Shown piece after piece: positions 1-6,823 of a DNA stretch of 7,306 nucleotides. The notes under the pieces were generated by a model. It saw only the letters and a program-made list of their open reading frames with translations, was not told the origin of the DNA and did no database searches. A program made the position numbers and the translations under genes. The stretch is from an uncultured Verrucomicrobiales bacterium (GTDB lineage Bacteria; Verrucomicrobiota; Verrucomicrobiia; Verrucomicrobiales; Akkermansiaceae), in NCBI GenBank assembly GCA_937952875.1, contig CALFDI010000297.1, positions 1 through 7,306 of the forward strand, in the 5' to 3' direction. The first letter of the stretch is position 1. Every line of letters begins with the position of its first letter.

Positions 1-123
1 CGTCATGCTGACTCATTCCTAGAGCAAAGCTGGGCTGTCTTTCACCTAGGAGTGAATTCCCTCAACCACGACCGCGGCTTTACCATCGAGAGAATCTGGA
101 CCGAGAAAAAAAGTAGCCCGTAG
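1..123 (+). CDS. C-terminal end of an unidentified protein (partial, 5' end outside window)
   Basis: An uninterrupted frame runs from base 1 to a TAG stop at 121-123 and encodes 40 residues, including the stretches SFLEQSWAVFHLGVNSL and GFTIERIWTEKK. It has no start inside the window, so only the C-terminus is seen. Support for a real gene is its ordinary, non-repetitive composition and, above all, the strong plus-strand intrinsic terminator that begins 23 bases after the stop. The end is lysine-rich and hydrophilic, as is common at soluble protein C-termini. I do not recognise the family and give no function. It converges on gltB. The short minus-strand frame across 80-310 is a shadow of this gene and of gltB. 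Confidence 0.6.
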   Translation, partial: RHADSFLEQSWAVFHLGVNSLNHDRGFTIERIWTEKKSSP

Positions 124-145
124 ATTCCTTTTTTAAATCGACCCT

Positions 146-190
146 ACTGGCAAAATCGCTCGCGAATTTTACCAGTTTCTTTTTTTTCTT
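146..190 (+). terminator. Rho-independent terminator between convergent genes
   Basis: Arms 146-156 (ACTGGCAAAAT) and 166-176 (ATTTTACCAGT) form an 11-position stem with one mismatch around a CG-rich loop, followed directly by a T-rich run at 177-190 (TTCTTTTTTTTCTT). The T-run is on the plus strand, so this is mainly the terminator of the gene ending at 123. Read from the minus strand, the single C/A mismatch becomes a G-U wobble, so the hairpin is complete there too, but no U-run follows it. It may therefore also protect or weakly terminate the gltB transcript, which ends 5 bases before the T-run. Confidence 0.75.
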
Positions 191-194
191 GGTA

Positions 195-3100
195 TTAGAC
201 CGCTGCTTCGTGGAGAGATTCTGCTCTTTCGAGTGCCGCTTTCTCTTTTGGAATGACGCGAACCATTTTCTCAAGAGTGGCTTCGAAGTTAGCGAGCATA
301 TCTTTCGCAAGAGAGCTACCTGTTAGTTCAGCGTGCAGCTCCAGATGCTTCTTAAAGATATCGACGCTGCGCTTTCTCTTTAATGGCATGCTGACGACCA
401 TTTCTGGGTTGATGTGCTTCTCGAAGTTTCCTTCTGCATCGTAGACGTAAGCAGCACCACCAGACATGCCGGCTCCGAAGTTTTGACCAGTCTTTCCGAG
501 GATGATGGCGATGCCAGCTGTCATGTATTCACAGCCGTGATCACCGACGCCTTCGACGACAGCGATGGCTCCTGAGTTCCGCACGCAGAAGCGTTCACCA
601 GCGCGACCATTGGCGTAGAGTTCTCCGCCAGTCGCTCCGTAGAGAAGTGTGTTACCCACGATGCTGTTCTCTGCTGCTACGAAGTCAGTGCTCATGGTCT
701 CGCCAGGGCGGATGATGATACGGCCGCCTCCCATGCCTTTGCCTGCATAGTCATTGCCTTCACCGATGAGGGTCAGGTTGACACCGCCGGCGAGGAATGT
801 GCCAAAGGATTGACCAGCTGTTCCCTTAAAGGTGAGGTTGATTGATCCTGCTGGAAGTTCAGTATTTTTATAAAGCTCGGCCACACGACCGGAGATACGA
901 GTGCCGAGGTTACGGTCTGTATTCACGACATCGTAGCTGAGATTGACAGGTGGGCGATCGAGGAGATTCGCGCAGGCGTTCTCTTCATTTTCTGCACCAG
1001 TTTCCTTGGCGATGTCTTTGAGTATTTGGATGTCGAGAGCAGGCTTTTCGATGCCGTCATTTCTCTCCTGCATGCAGATACGTGGAGCATCTGGAGAGAC
1101 TGCTCCATTGGCAGTCACATCGAAGATCATCTGGCTCAGGTCTAGAGTGTTCGCTTTGGCGTGCCCTGGGACTTCGCGTTGCTCGAGAAGTTCTGGGTGA
1201 CCGATCAGTTCATCCAGCTTACGCACGCCAATGGCGGCCATGTGTTGACGCATCTCAGTGGCGACTCCGACGAAGTAATTGACGACATGTTCGGGAGTGC
1301 CTTTGAACTTGGCGCGCCATTTAGGATCAGTCGTAGCGACTCCCACAGGGCAGTTGTTGAGGTGACACTTACGCACATAGACACATCCCATGGCGATCAT
1401 CGCGATGGTGCCAAAGTTAAATTCCTCAGCACCCATGAGAGCGGCGATGATGACATCACGCCCAGTCTTTAATCCACCATCTGTGCGGAGTGTGACGCGA
1501 TCACGGAGGCCGTTGATCATGAGAGTCTGCTGTGCTTCAGAAATGCCGAGTTCCCACGGAAGTCCTGCGTGCTTAGTAGAAGTAAGAGGGGAGGCTGCTG
1601 TGCCGCCTTCATGGCCAGAGACGAGAATGACGTCTGCGGATGCCTTGGCGACGCCTGCTGCGATGGTGCCGACACCAGCTTCGGCGACGAGCTTCACAGT
1701 CACTTTCGCTGTAGGATTGACCTCTTTCAGATCATGAATGAGCTGTGCGAGATCCTCGATACTATAAATATCGTGGTGCGGAGGAGGGGAGATGAGTTGC
1801 ACGCCTGGCTGAGTGTTTCTCAGCTTGGCAATGATGCTGTTTACCTTATGGCCAGGGAGCTGGCCACCTTCACCAGGCTTGGCCCCTTGGGCCATTTTGA
1901 TTTCGAGTTCCTTCGCATTGACGAGGTAATAGGCACTGACTCCGAAGCGCCCAGAGGCGATCTGTTTAATCGCTGATCGTGCGAAGTCACCATTCGGGTA
2001 GGGCTCGAAACGGCGTGGATCTTCACCACCTTCGCCAGAGTCTGACTTAGCGCCTATGCGGTTCATCGCGATTGCGAGAGTTTCGTGGGCTTCAGGGGAG
2101 AGTGCACCCAGAGACATGGCTGCTGTGGTAAAGCGGCGAGTGATGTCTTCGATCGGCTCGACGTCTTCGAGTGGCACTGGGCCGCTAGCTAGAGACTTAA
2201 ATTCTAGTAAATCTTTCAGGCCGACAGGGCTGACTTCGAGCTGGGCTTTGACGTAGTCGTCATAGTCTTCAGCCTTCCCACTACGGACGTAAGTGTGGAA
2301 GTTTTTGATGACATCTGTGGTCAGGGCGTGGAGTTCACCCACTTTACGGTAGCGATTGTAGCCAGGATCTCCCAGGTCTGGGATCTCTTCATCAGATGTG
2401 CCGTAAGCAGCTTGATGACGGGTGAGAGATTCTTCAGCAATCTCGAGGAAGCCTACTCCGCCGATGCGAGATGGAGTTCCAGTGAAGCATTTTTCGATGA
2501 CGTCTGCGCCGACACCTAAGGCTTCGAATGTTTGTGCTCCTTGGTAAGAATTCAGAACAGAGATGCCCATTTTGGACATGATCTTGAGGAGTCCTTTTTC
2601 GAGTCCTTTACGGTAGTTCGACATGGCCAGCTCAGGCGTCATCTGTTCTCCGAGCTTGCCTTTATTATCTGCTAAGACGAGCTGACGCACTGTGGCGTAG
2701 CCGAGGTAAGGGCAGACTGCGGTGGCTCCGAAGCCGAAGAGACATGCTAGCTGATGTGTGTCCCGCACTTCGCCAGACTCAATGACGAGTGAGGCGCGCA
2801 TCCGCTTTTTCTGGCGGTTGAGGAAATGGTGAACGGCTCCCGTGATCATCATCGCAGGGATCGGTGCACGCTCAGCTGATGTGGCGCGGTCTGATAAAAT
2901 AATGATGGCGTAGCCACTGTCGACAGCAGCCTCGACCTCAGAGCAGACGCGATCTACGGCGATTTCCAGTCCACCTGCGCCTTCAGATATAGCCCAAGTG
3001 GTGTCGATCGTTTCCGTGCGGAAGCCTTGAGATTCGAGGTGTTTGATTTTCTCGACTTCTTGTTCAAAGAGAATGGCAGACTCAAGCTCGATGACTTTCG

Positions 3101-4796
3101 CGTGCTCCGGAGTCTCACCTAACAAGTTAAGCTCTGGTCCTAGGCCAGCGCCGAGTGTCATGACAGCCCATTCGCGAATCGGGTCGATTGGTGGGTTCGT
3201 GACTTGAGCGAAGAGCTGTTTGAAATAAGTGAAAAGATTACGCGGGAGCTTCGACAGCGGTGCGAGAGCGGCGTCATCACCCATGGAGGAGATGGCCTCC
3301 TGTGAGTTCTTAATCAGTGGGGGGAAGACCATATCGAGGTCTTCGAGATTGATCCCTTGGGTGATCTGCTGGCGGGCGAGATCTAGCGGAGTGAATTCAT
3401 CTTCAGGCTCTGGAGAGCGTGGCTCCTTAGAGACGAAGTCACGGAGCTTGAGAGACTGCTCTTCGACCCATTTCGCATACGGGGCCTGTTCTCCGAGGGC
3501 TTTCTTGATCTCGCGATCGAAACGAATCTTTCCGGTCTCAGTATTAACGTGGACCATCTGACCTGGGCCGAGACGACCACGTTTGATGATTTTTTCGTCC
3601 GGTAGGACAACTGCGCCGGACTCTGATCCGACGTAGAGAAGGCCATCGTCTAACAGAGTGTAGCGAGATGGTCTCAGGCCGTTACGATCGAGGGATGCAC
3701 AGAAGTTAATACCATCTGTGTAGCAAAGACCTGCAGGTCCATCCCACGGCTCGGAGAAGCTGTGGTGGTAATCGAAGAATCCGCGCTCTGCATCGGAAAG
3801 GTCCGGGTCATTCTTATAAGCGGGAGGCACGAGCATGCACATTGCGTGCTCGAGACTGCGGCCAGATAGGACGAGTAATTCGAGAGCGTGATCCAGCGAT
3901 GAAGAGTCGGACTCACCTTTCGTCAGAATATTTTGCAAAAGGGAGACATCTTCGCCCCAGACCTCTGACTCAAAGAACTCTTCACGAGAGGCCATCCAAT
4001 TACGGTTTCCGCGCACGGTATTGATCTCGCCATTGTGGCACATCATACGGAACGGCTGGCCGAGCGGCCATGCAGGGAAGGTATTTGTCGAAAAGCGCTG
4101 GTGGTAAAGTGCGATAGCTGTCTCGAACTGAGGGTTCTGCAGGTCGGCGTAGAATGCCTTCAGCGTCGCCGGCATGGCGAGGCCTTTGTAAGAAATGAGG
4201 CGGCTGGAGAAGGTCGGCATGTAAAAGCCTTGAATATCCTTGGTGTCTAGCTCGATCGTGCGGCGACAGAGGTAGAGGCTACGCTCGTATGCCTGAGGCT
4301 CGACACCTGCTGCGCGCTGCATCAGGAAATGCTTAATGATAGGGCGAGAGTCTGCAGCCTTTTGGCCTAATTCTTCAGGGAAGACAGGAACGTCTCTCCA
4401 CCCGAGGACTTTGATGCCACGAGCTGCGACGACTTTCTCCGCTAGGGCGACGACACGCTCCTCGATGGCTGGATCTTCACGTGGAATGAAAAAGACACCG
4501 ACGGCGAGTTCAGAATTATCTGCCAGCTGAGCGCCTAGACGCTGGAGATCATCAGCGAAGATTGGGTAGGGGATTTGCGTGAGAATTCCTGATCCATCGC
4601 CAGACTTCATATCAGCATCCACAGCACCACGGTGAGTCATGTTACAGACTGATGTGAGAGCGTGCTCGAGCACCTGATAGGATCGCTTACCATGAATATT
4701 CACGAGGGCTCCCATTCCACAGTTATCGCGCTCATTGGCGAAGCTGTGGAGACTGCCTGTGCTGTCCGGTGTGCTGGTGTGGTAGAATTGATTCAT
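195..4796 (-). CDS. gltB: Glutamate synthase, large (alpha) subunit, NADPH-dependent type
   Basis: Cytoplasmic iron-sulfur flavoenzyme of ammonia assimilation: glutamine + 2-oxoglutarate + reductant gives two glutamates. The protein has 1533 residues, close to the family norm. ATG at 4796 is preferred because it leaves a 25-residue propeptide before the catalytic Cys26 (E-R-D-N-C-G). An in-frame TTG at 4898 would add 34 residues but has no supporting ribosome site. Domains in order: type II glutamine amidotransferase (26 to about 425; T-H-R-G-A near 54-58, H-N-G-E-I-N-T-V-R-G-N-R-N-W at 254-267), central domain (about 460-760), FMN-binding synthase domain (about 865-1200; G-E-G-G-Q-L-P-G and P-P-P-H-H-D-I-Y-S-I-E-D-L at 1004-1016), then the GXGXG beta-helix (about 1320 onward). 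Cys1138, Cys1144 and Cys1149 (C-x5-C-x4-C) bind the 3Fe-4S cluster. The stretch after G-E-G-G-E-D-P (921-927) is short and lacks the ferredoxin loop of plant and cyanobacterial enzymes, so a GltD partner is expected; none is adjacent. No frameshift or missing key residue seen. Confidence 0.98.
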   Translation of the reverse strand: MNQFYHTSTPDSTGSLHSFANERDNCGMGALVNIHGKRSYQVLEHALTSVCNMTHRGAVDADMKSGDGSGILTQIPYPIFADDLQRLGAQLADNSELAVGVFFIPREDPAIEERVVALAEKVVAARGIKVLGWRDVPVFPEELGQKAADSRPIIKHFLMQRAAGVEPQAYERSLYLCRRTIELDTKDIQGFYMPTFSSRLISYKGLAMPATLKAFYADLQNPQFETAIALYHQRFSTNTFPAWPLGQPFRMMCHNGEINTVRGNRNWMASREEFFESEVWGEDVSLLQNILTKGESDSSSLDHALELLVLSGRSLEHAMCMLVPPAYKNDPDLSDAERGFFDYHHSFSEPWDGPAGLCYTDGINFCASLDRNGLRPSRYTLLDDGLLYVGSESGAVVLPDEKIIKRGRLGPGQMVHVNTETGKIRFDREIKKALGEQAPYAKWVEEQSLKLRDFVSKEPRSPEPEDEFTPLDLARQQITQGINLEDLDMVFPPLIKNSQEAISSMGDDAALAPLSKLPRNLFTYFKQLFAQVTNPPIDPIREWAVMTLGAGLGPELNLLGETPEHAKVIELESAILFEQEVEKIKHLESQGFRTETIDTTWAISEGAGGLEIAVDRVCSEVEAAVDSGYAIIILSDRATSAERAPIPAMMITGAVHHFLNRQKKRMRASLVIESGEVRDTHQLACLFGFGATAVCPYLGYATVRQLVLADNKGKLGEQMTPELAMSNYRKGLEKGLLKIMSKMGISVLNSYQGAQTFEALGVGADVIEKCFTGTPSRIGGVGFLEIAEESLTRHQAAYGTSDEEIPDLGDPGYNRYRKVGELHALTTDVIKNFHTYVRSGKAEDYDDYVKAQLEVSPVGLKDLLEFKSLASGPVPLEDVEPIEDITRRFTTAAMSLGALSPEAHETLAIAMNRIGAKSDSGEGGEDPRRFEPYPNGDFARSAIKQIASGRFGVSAYYLVNAKELEIKMAQGAKPGEGGQLPGHKVNSIIAKLRNTQPGVQLISPPPHHDIYSIEDLAQLIHDLKEVNPTAKVTVKLVAEAGVGTIAAGVAKASADVILVSGHEGGTAASPLTSTKHAGLPWELGISEAQQTLMINGLRDRVTLRTDGGLKTGRDVIIAALMGAEEFNFGTIAMIAMGCVYVRKCHLNNCPVGVATTDPKWRAKFKGTPEHVVNYFVGVATEMRQHMAAIGVRKLDELIGHPELLEQREVPGHAKANTLDLSQMIFDVTANGAVSPDAPRICMQERNDGIEKPALDIQILKDIAKETGAENEENACANLLDRPPVNLSYDVVNTDRNLGTRISGRVAELYKNTELPAGSINLTFKGTAGQSFGTFLAGGVNLTLIGEGNDYAGKGMGGGRIIIRPGETMSTDFVAAENSIVGNTLLYGATGGELYANGRAGERFCVRNSGAIAVVEGVGDHGCEYMTAGIAIILGKTGQNFGAGMSGGAAYVYDAEGNFEKHINPEMVVSMPLKRKRSVDIFKKHLELHAELTGSSLAKDMLANFEATLEKMVRVIPKEKAALERAESLHEAAV

Positions 4797-4823
4797 GGCT
4801 ATGCAAAAAAATGAAAAGAGTCT

Positions 4824-4839
4824 GTCTCTGGAGAGAGAC
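4824..4839 (-). promoter_or_regulatory. Perfect 6-bp hairpin or operator in the gltB leader
   Basis: The arms GTCTCT (4824-4829) and AGAGAC (4834-4839) are exactly complementary around a four-base loop, CTCC on the gltB strand. It sits 28-43 bases before the gltB ATG. If transcription starts upstream, this is a leader hairpin; as DNA it could equally be a small operator. It is only six base pairs, so it may be chance. No T-run follows, so it is not a terminator. Confidence 0.3.
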
Positions 4840-4881
4840 GGAAAGGTGGTGGCCGTTGCTGCCGTCTTGCGGTTGTGATCG

Positions 4882-4897
4882 TGCAGTAAGCTAGCCA
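4882..4897 (-). promoter_or_regulatory. Candidate sigma-54 (RpoN) promoter for gltB
   Basis: On the gltB strand the 16-mer TGGCTAGCTTACTGCA has the invariant GG and GC dinucleotides separated by exactly 10 bases, and keeps TGGC at the -24 end and TGCA at the -12 end of the RpoN consensus (TGGCAC-N5-TTGCA). It mismatches the consensus at the AC after TGGC and at the first T of TTGC. It would start transcripts near 4870, giving a leader of about 75 bases, and fits a nitrogen-assimilation gene. It overlaps the alternative N-terminal extension, which supports the ATG at 4796. No good sigma-70 pair was found for gltB. A chance match remains possible. Confidence 0.3.
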
Positions 4898-4957
4898 AAG
4901 ATGGAAATAAAGAGATTTCTTTTGAGTGAACTATTACGCTGGATCGATAGAATTTGC

Positions 4958-4975
4958 CCTATTTAGCAGAATAGG
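4958..4975. repeat. Perfect inverted repeat, possible operator, in the divergent region
   Basis: CCTATT (4958-4963) and AATAGG (4970-4975) are exact reverse complements around a six-base spacer. The element lies just downstream of a TAGAAT hexamer (4948-4953, five of six matches to TATAAT) that reads toward the membrane-protein gene, which is where a repressor site or a 5'-end hairpin would sit. The -35 partner is poor: TTGAGT at 4922-4927 is 20 bases away, too far. The role, and even the promoter, are inference. Confidence 0.3.
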
Positions 4976-5131
4976 ACGGGCCTGAAGCGAAAATATGCAG
5001 AGAAATGGGGGCTTTGAGATCTCTTGGTAAAACCACAGAAATCACTGAGTTCCACTGAAGTGGGTGAGTTTCGAGCTGAATGGCTAAAAGAACAATTGAA
5101 GAAGGTCGGATCAGTTTACTATTCTGAAAAG

Positions 5132-6055
5132 ATGACAACGTTTAACAATCTGCTCTTTAGCCTTTTGTTGCTCTTTCCTCTCTTTGAGAGCGTAGAGGCT
5201 CAAGAAACGCCTCAGCTAAGAGGAGTGCGTGAACTTTATGGCACTTTATTTGATTACGAGGCGAGTCATGGTGCATTTCCTGACTCTTTAGCTGATGTAG
5301 CGAAGCCTGATGGATTCTCAAGGTATAGGTATCTTTATTTGGGAAGAGGTCAGACCTTAGAGTCTAACAGTTCTCGACCTATTTTGCTGGTTAAGCAGCC
5401 GTCTGCTAAACTCTGGATCTCTCTCTTGCTCGACGGTTCAGTCAATATGGTCTCTGAAGAAAATCTCTGGACTCAATTCTCAACACTAGCTGGAAGCGCT
5501 GATGGAAAGGTCTTCGTTATTCAGGATTATAGTGTGGAGCGATTTTTTGAAAAATACGGAGAGTTTATTGTAGGTGGGCTTGGCTTCTTCTTGATAGCGA
5601 TGTCTGTGGCGAGAGACTTAAAGAAACCGTTATTGAGTTTTTGTAGGATTGCAGGACTGGTGTTTATTCTCCTTTCGCTGTTCACGAATTTCACCAGCGG
5701 TTTTTGTGCAAGCATGATCAAAAAGCAGGAGTTTGAAGAGACCGTAGCCGTAGTTAAGCATGCTCAGTCTGCGTTAATGCATTTCGTAACTGAGGAAGAT
5801 TCCTCACTCACTTATCGTTACTCTCCACAATCTGTGCTGCCCCCTAGTATTGTTTCTTCCTTTAAGCAAACAGGCTGGGGGCAATCAGCACCGTGGATTT
5901 TCCTCAGGGAAGAAGACACCTATTCTGATAAAGATCCAAAGGTTGCAGTCTTTATGAGCCCTGTCCCAATCGGTGGAAAATGGGTTGTAGGGATGAGCGA
6001 TACGTCTGTGGAGAGTGTTTCTGAAGACAAGTTGTTCCATTTACTTAGACTGTAG
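5132..6055 (+). CDS. Signal-peptide membrane protein with two pseudopilin-like domains
   Basis: The product has 307 residues. The frame is open back to a TTG at 5024, but ATG 5132 is chosen because it puts a classic signal peptide at the N-terminus (M-T-T-F-N-N, a leucine-rich core, then S-V-E-A before Q24). Next come an extracytoplasmic domain (24 to about 135), a membrane segment (about 145-160), a positively charged loop (R-D-L-K-K...R, 161-172), a second membrane segment (about 173-191) and a second extracytoplasmic domain (195-307). The charges put the loop in the cytoplasm and both domains outside. Residues 92-113 and 281-302 align without gaps at 8 of 22 identities (shared W, D, SV, VSE, L), so the domain appears duplicated. 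The motif L-D-G-S-V-N-M-V-S-E-E and the preceding Y-L-G-R-G resemble the C-terminal end of PVC-type pseudopilins, and Y-E-A-S-H-G-A-F-P-D-S-L resembles their N-terminal 'GxYP-SL' segment. No prepilin cleavage site is present, so this is not itself a pilin. Function unknown. Confidence 0.85.
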   Translation: MTTFNNLLFSLLLLFPLFESVEAQETPQLRGVRELYGTLFDYEASHGAFPDSLADVAKPDGFSRYRYLYLGRGQTLESNSSRPILLVKQPSAKLWISLLLDGSVNMVSEENLWTQFSTLAGSADGKVFVIQDYSVERFFEKYGEFIVGGLGFFLIAMSVARDLKKPLLSFCRIAGLVFILLSLFTNFTSGFCASMIKKQEFEETVAVVKHAQSALMHFVTEEDSSLTYRYSPQSVLPPSIVSSFKQTGWGQSAPWIFLREEDTYSDKDPKVAVFMSPVPIGGKWVVGMSDTSVESVSEDKLFHLLRL

Positions 6056-6072
6056 TAAAAAATCCCTCTATT

Positions 6073-6117
6073 AAGTTGATCTAGAGCTTTTTTTAGAAGC
6101 TCGAGTGGCATTAACTT
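6073..6117 (+). promoter_or_regulatory. Weak nested stem-loop before the phosphatase gene
   Basis: Between the two genes the RNA could form an inner stem, GAGCTT (6084-6089) with AAGCTC (6097-6102), and an outer stem, AAGTTGA (6073-6079) with TTAACTT (6111-6117, one G-U pair). The outer stem ends six bases before the ATG at 6124. No T-run follows, so it is not a standard terminator. It might affect translation start or mRNA stability, but the large internal asymmetry and the A/T-rich outer arm make chance quite possible. Confidence 0.2.
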
Positions 6118-6123
6118 CGATTC

Positions 6124-6771
6124 ATGCGATTGCTCTTCGATCTTGATGGAACGCTAACTGATCCTTTTCTTGGGATCACAAGGTGTATTCAGTATGCTCT
6201 CGAGAAGCTAGGTCGTGAGGTGCCGGAAAAGGCGGACTTAGCATGGTGTATTGGACCGCCCTTTATTGAGACTTTTCTCACGCTTCTGAAGACAGAGGAT
6301 GAGGCAGAGGCTGTTGAAGCTGTGCGGATTTCTCGCGAATATTTCAGCTCGCGTGGACTTTTTGAAAATGAAGTCTACGAGGGGATTCCTGAGATGCTCG
6401 GTCAATTAAAGTCAAAAGGCTATGAGCTGAGTGTGGCGACATCTAAGCCGCATGTCTTTGCGGAGAAGATTATGGATCACTTTGAGATGCGGGATTTTTT
6501 CTGCGCCGTTGATGGAAGCGAGCTAGACGGCACGCGCCGGGATAAGACTTCGCTCATTTCTTATATACTAGAGAGAGATTCGCTACGCGCGGAAGAGGTG
6601 CTGATGATCGGTGATAGAAAATATGATATACTAGGAGCAGGGGAGAATGGAGTTCGCGGAATCGGTGTGCTCTGGGGATACGGATCTGCGGAGGAGTTGG
6701 AATCTGCAGGTGCACTCGCGTGTGCAAGTAGCCCTGCTGATCTCTTTGCTCATATTCAGCAAGGCGAATGA
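6124..6771 (+). CDS. HAD-family phosphatase, phosphoglycolate phosphatase / 5'-nucleotidase-like
   Basis: A complete 215-residue cytoplasmic hydrolase of the haloacid dehalogenase superfamily, subfamily I with a helical C1 cap. All four catalytic motifs are visible: motif I F-D-L-D-G-T-L-T-D with nucleophile Asp6 and acid/base Asp8; motif II V-A-T-S-K-P with Thr106; motif III Lys141 in R-R-D-K-T-S-L-I; motif IV M-I-G-D-R-K-Y-D-I with Asp164 and Asp168 for magnesium. The cap lies between motifs I and II (about 15-85). The G-D-R-K-Y-D-I-x-G-A and G-V-L-W-G-Y-G-S-x-E-E-L signatures are typical of the branch annotated as GphA-like phosphatase or 5'-nucleotidase, but substrate cannot be told from sequence. 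The start is fixed by motif I being only five residues in; there is no clear ribosome site. It lies 68 bases after the membrane-protein gene and is co-oriented with it. Confidence 0.93.
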   Translation: MRLLFDLDGTLTDPFLGITRCIQYALEKLGREVPEKADLAWCIGPPFIETFLTLLKTEDEAEAVEAVRISREYFSSRGLFENEVYEGIPEMLGQLKSKGYELSVATSKPHVFAEKIMDHFEMRDFFCAVDGSELDGTRRDKTSLISYILERDSLRAEEVLMIGDRKYDILGAGENGVRGIGVLWGYGSAEELESAGALACASSPADLFAHIQQGE

Positions 6772-6808
6772 AAAAGCCTCACTGACAGTTGGACAGTTCG
6801 CTTTTCTT
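6772..6808 (+). terminator. Possible terminator after the phosphatase gene
   Basis: Outer arms AAAAGC (6772-6777) and GCTTTT (6800-6805) pair exactly, and inner arms ACTG (6781-6784) and CAGT (6794-6797) pair within, leaving a small internal loop. The right arm itself supplies a short U-rich end (CTTTTCTT). The hairpin begins right after the TGA stop. The stem is interrupted and low in G/C, so it may be leaky, allowing read-through to the lipoprotein gene. Confidence 0.35.
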
Positions 6809-6817
6809 AACTACAGT
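6790..6817 (+). promoter_or_regulatory. Candidate sigma-70 promoter for the small lipoprotein
   Basis: TGGACA (6790-6795, five of six matches to TTGACA) and TACAGT (6812-6817, four of six to TATAAT) are 16 bases apart. Transcription would start about seven bases later, at or next to the ATG at 6824, giving a leaderless or nearly leaderless message; indeed no ribosome-binding sequence precedes that ATG. The site overlaps the proposed terminator. Modest match, so tentative. Confidence 0.3.
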
Positions 6818-6823
6818 TTGCCC

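Larger units (their letters stand above)
4797..5131. other. Divergent intergenic region between gltB and the membrane-protein gene
   Basis: This 335-base stretch separates the ATG of gltB (minus) from the chosen ATG of the plus-strand membrane protein, and must contain both promoters. It holds a perfect hairpin at 4824-4839, a sigma-54-like site at 4882-4897 reading toward gltB, a TAGAAT minus-10-like hexamer at 4948-4953 reading rightward, and a perfect inverted repeat at 4958-4975. Both flanking reading frames extend open into this region from TTG codons (4898 minus, 5024 plus), but neither extension has a recognisable domain or ribosome site. I see no RNA gene or known riboswitch here. Confidence 0.6.

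Noticed and set aside
8..54. TCCTAG and CTAGGA arms near the left edge
   Set aside because: Six-base arms far apart within a coding frame; expected by chance.
80..310. Minus-strand frame of 76 codons rich in lysine, arginine and serine
   Set aside because: It overlaps the end of gltB in another frame, the terminator and the partial gene at 1-123; its composition comes from the A/T-rich runs.
943..2519. Many plus-strand open frames of 60-135 codons opposite gltB
   Set aside because: They are antisense shadows of one strongly conserved gene, have no recognisable domains or starts, and overlap each other in different frames.
5016..5023. GAGATCTC palindrome upstream of the membrane protein
   Set aside because: An eight-base palindrome alone, with no promoter at a matching position, is too weak to call an operator.
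5024..5131. 36-residue N-terminal extension of the membrane protein from TTG 5024
   Set aside because: It would bury a textbook signal peptide inside the protein and has no ribosome site; ATG 5132 is the better start.
6647..6823. Upstream part of the 101-codon frame containing the lipoprotein
   Set aside because: It runs within the phosphatase gene in another frame; only the section from ATG 6824 has the lipoprotein signature.
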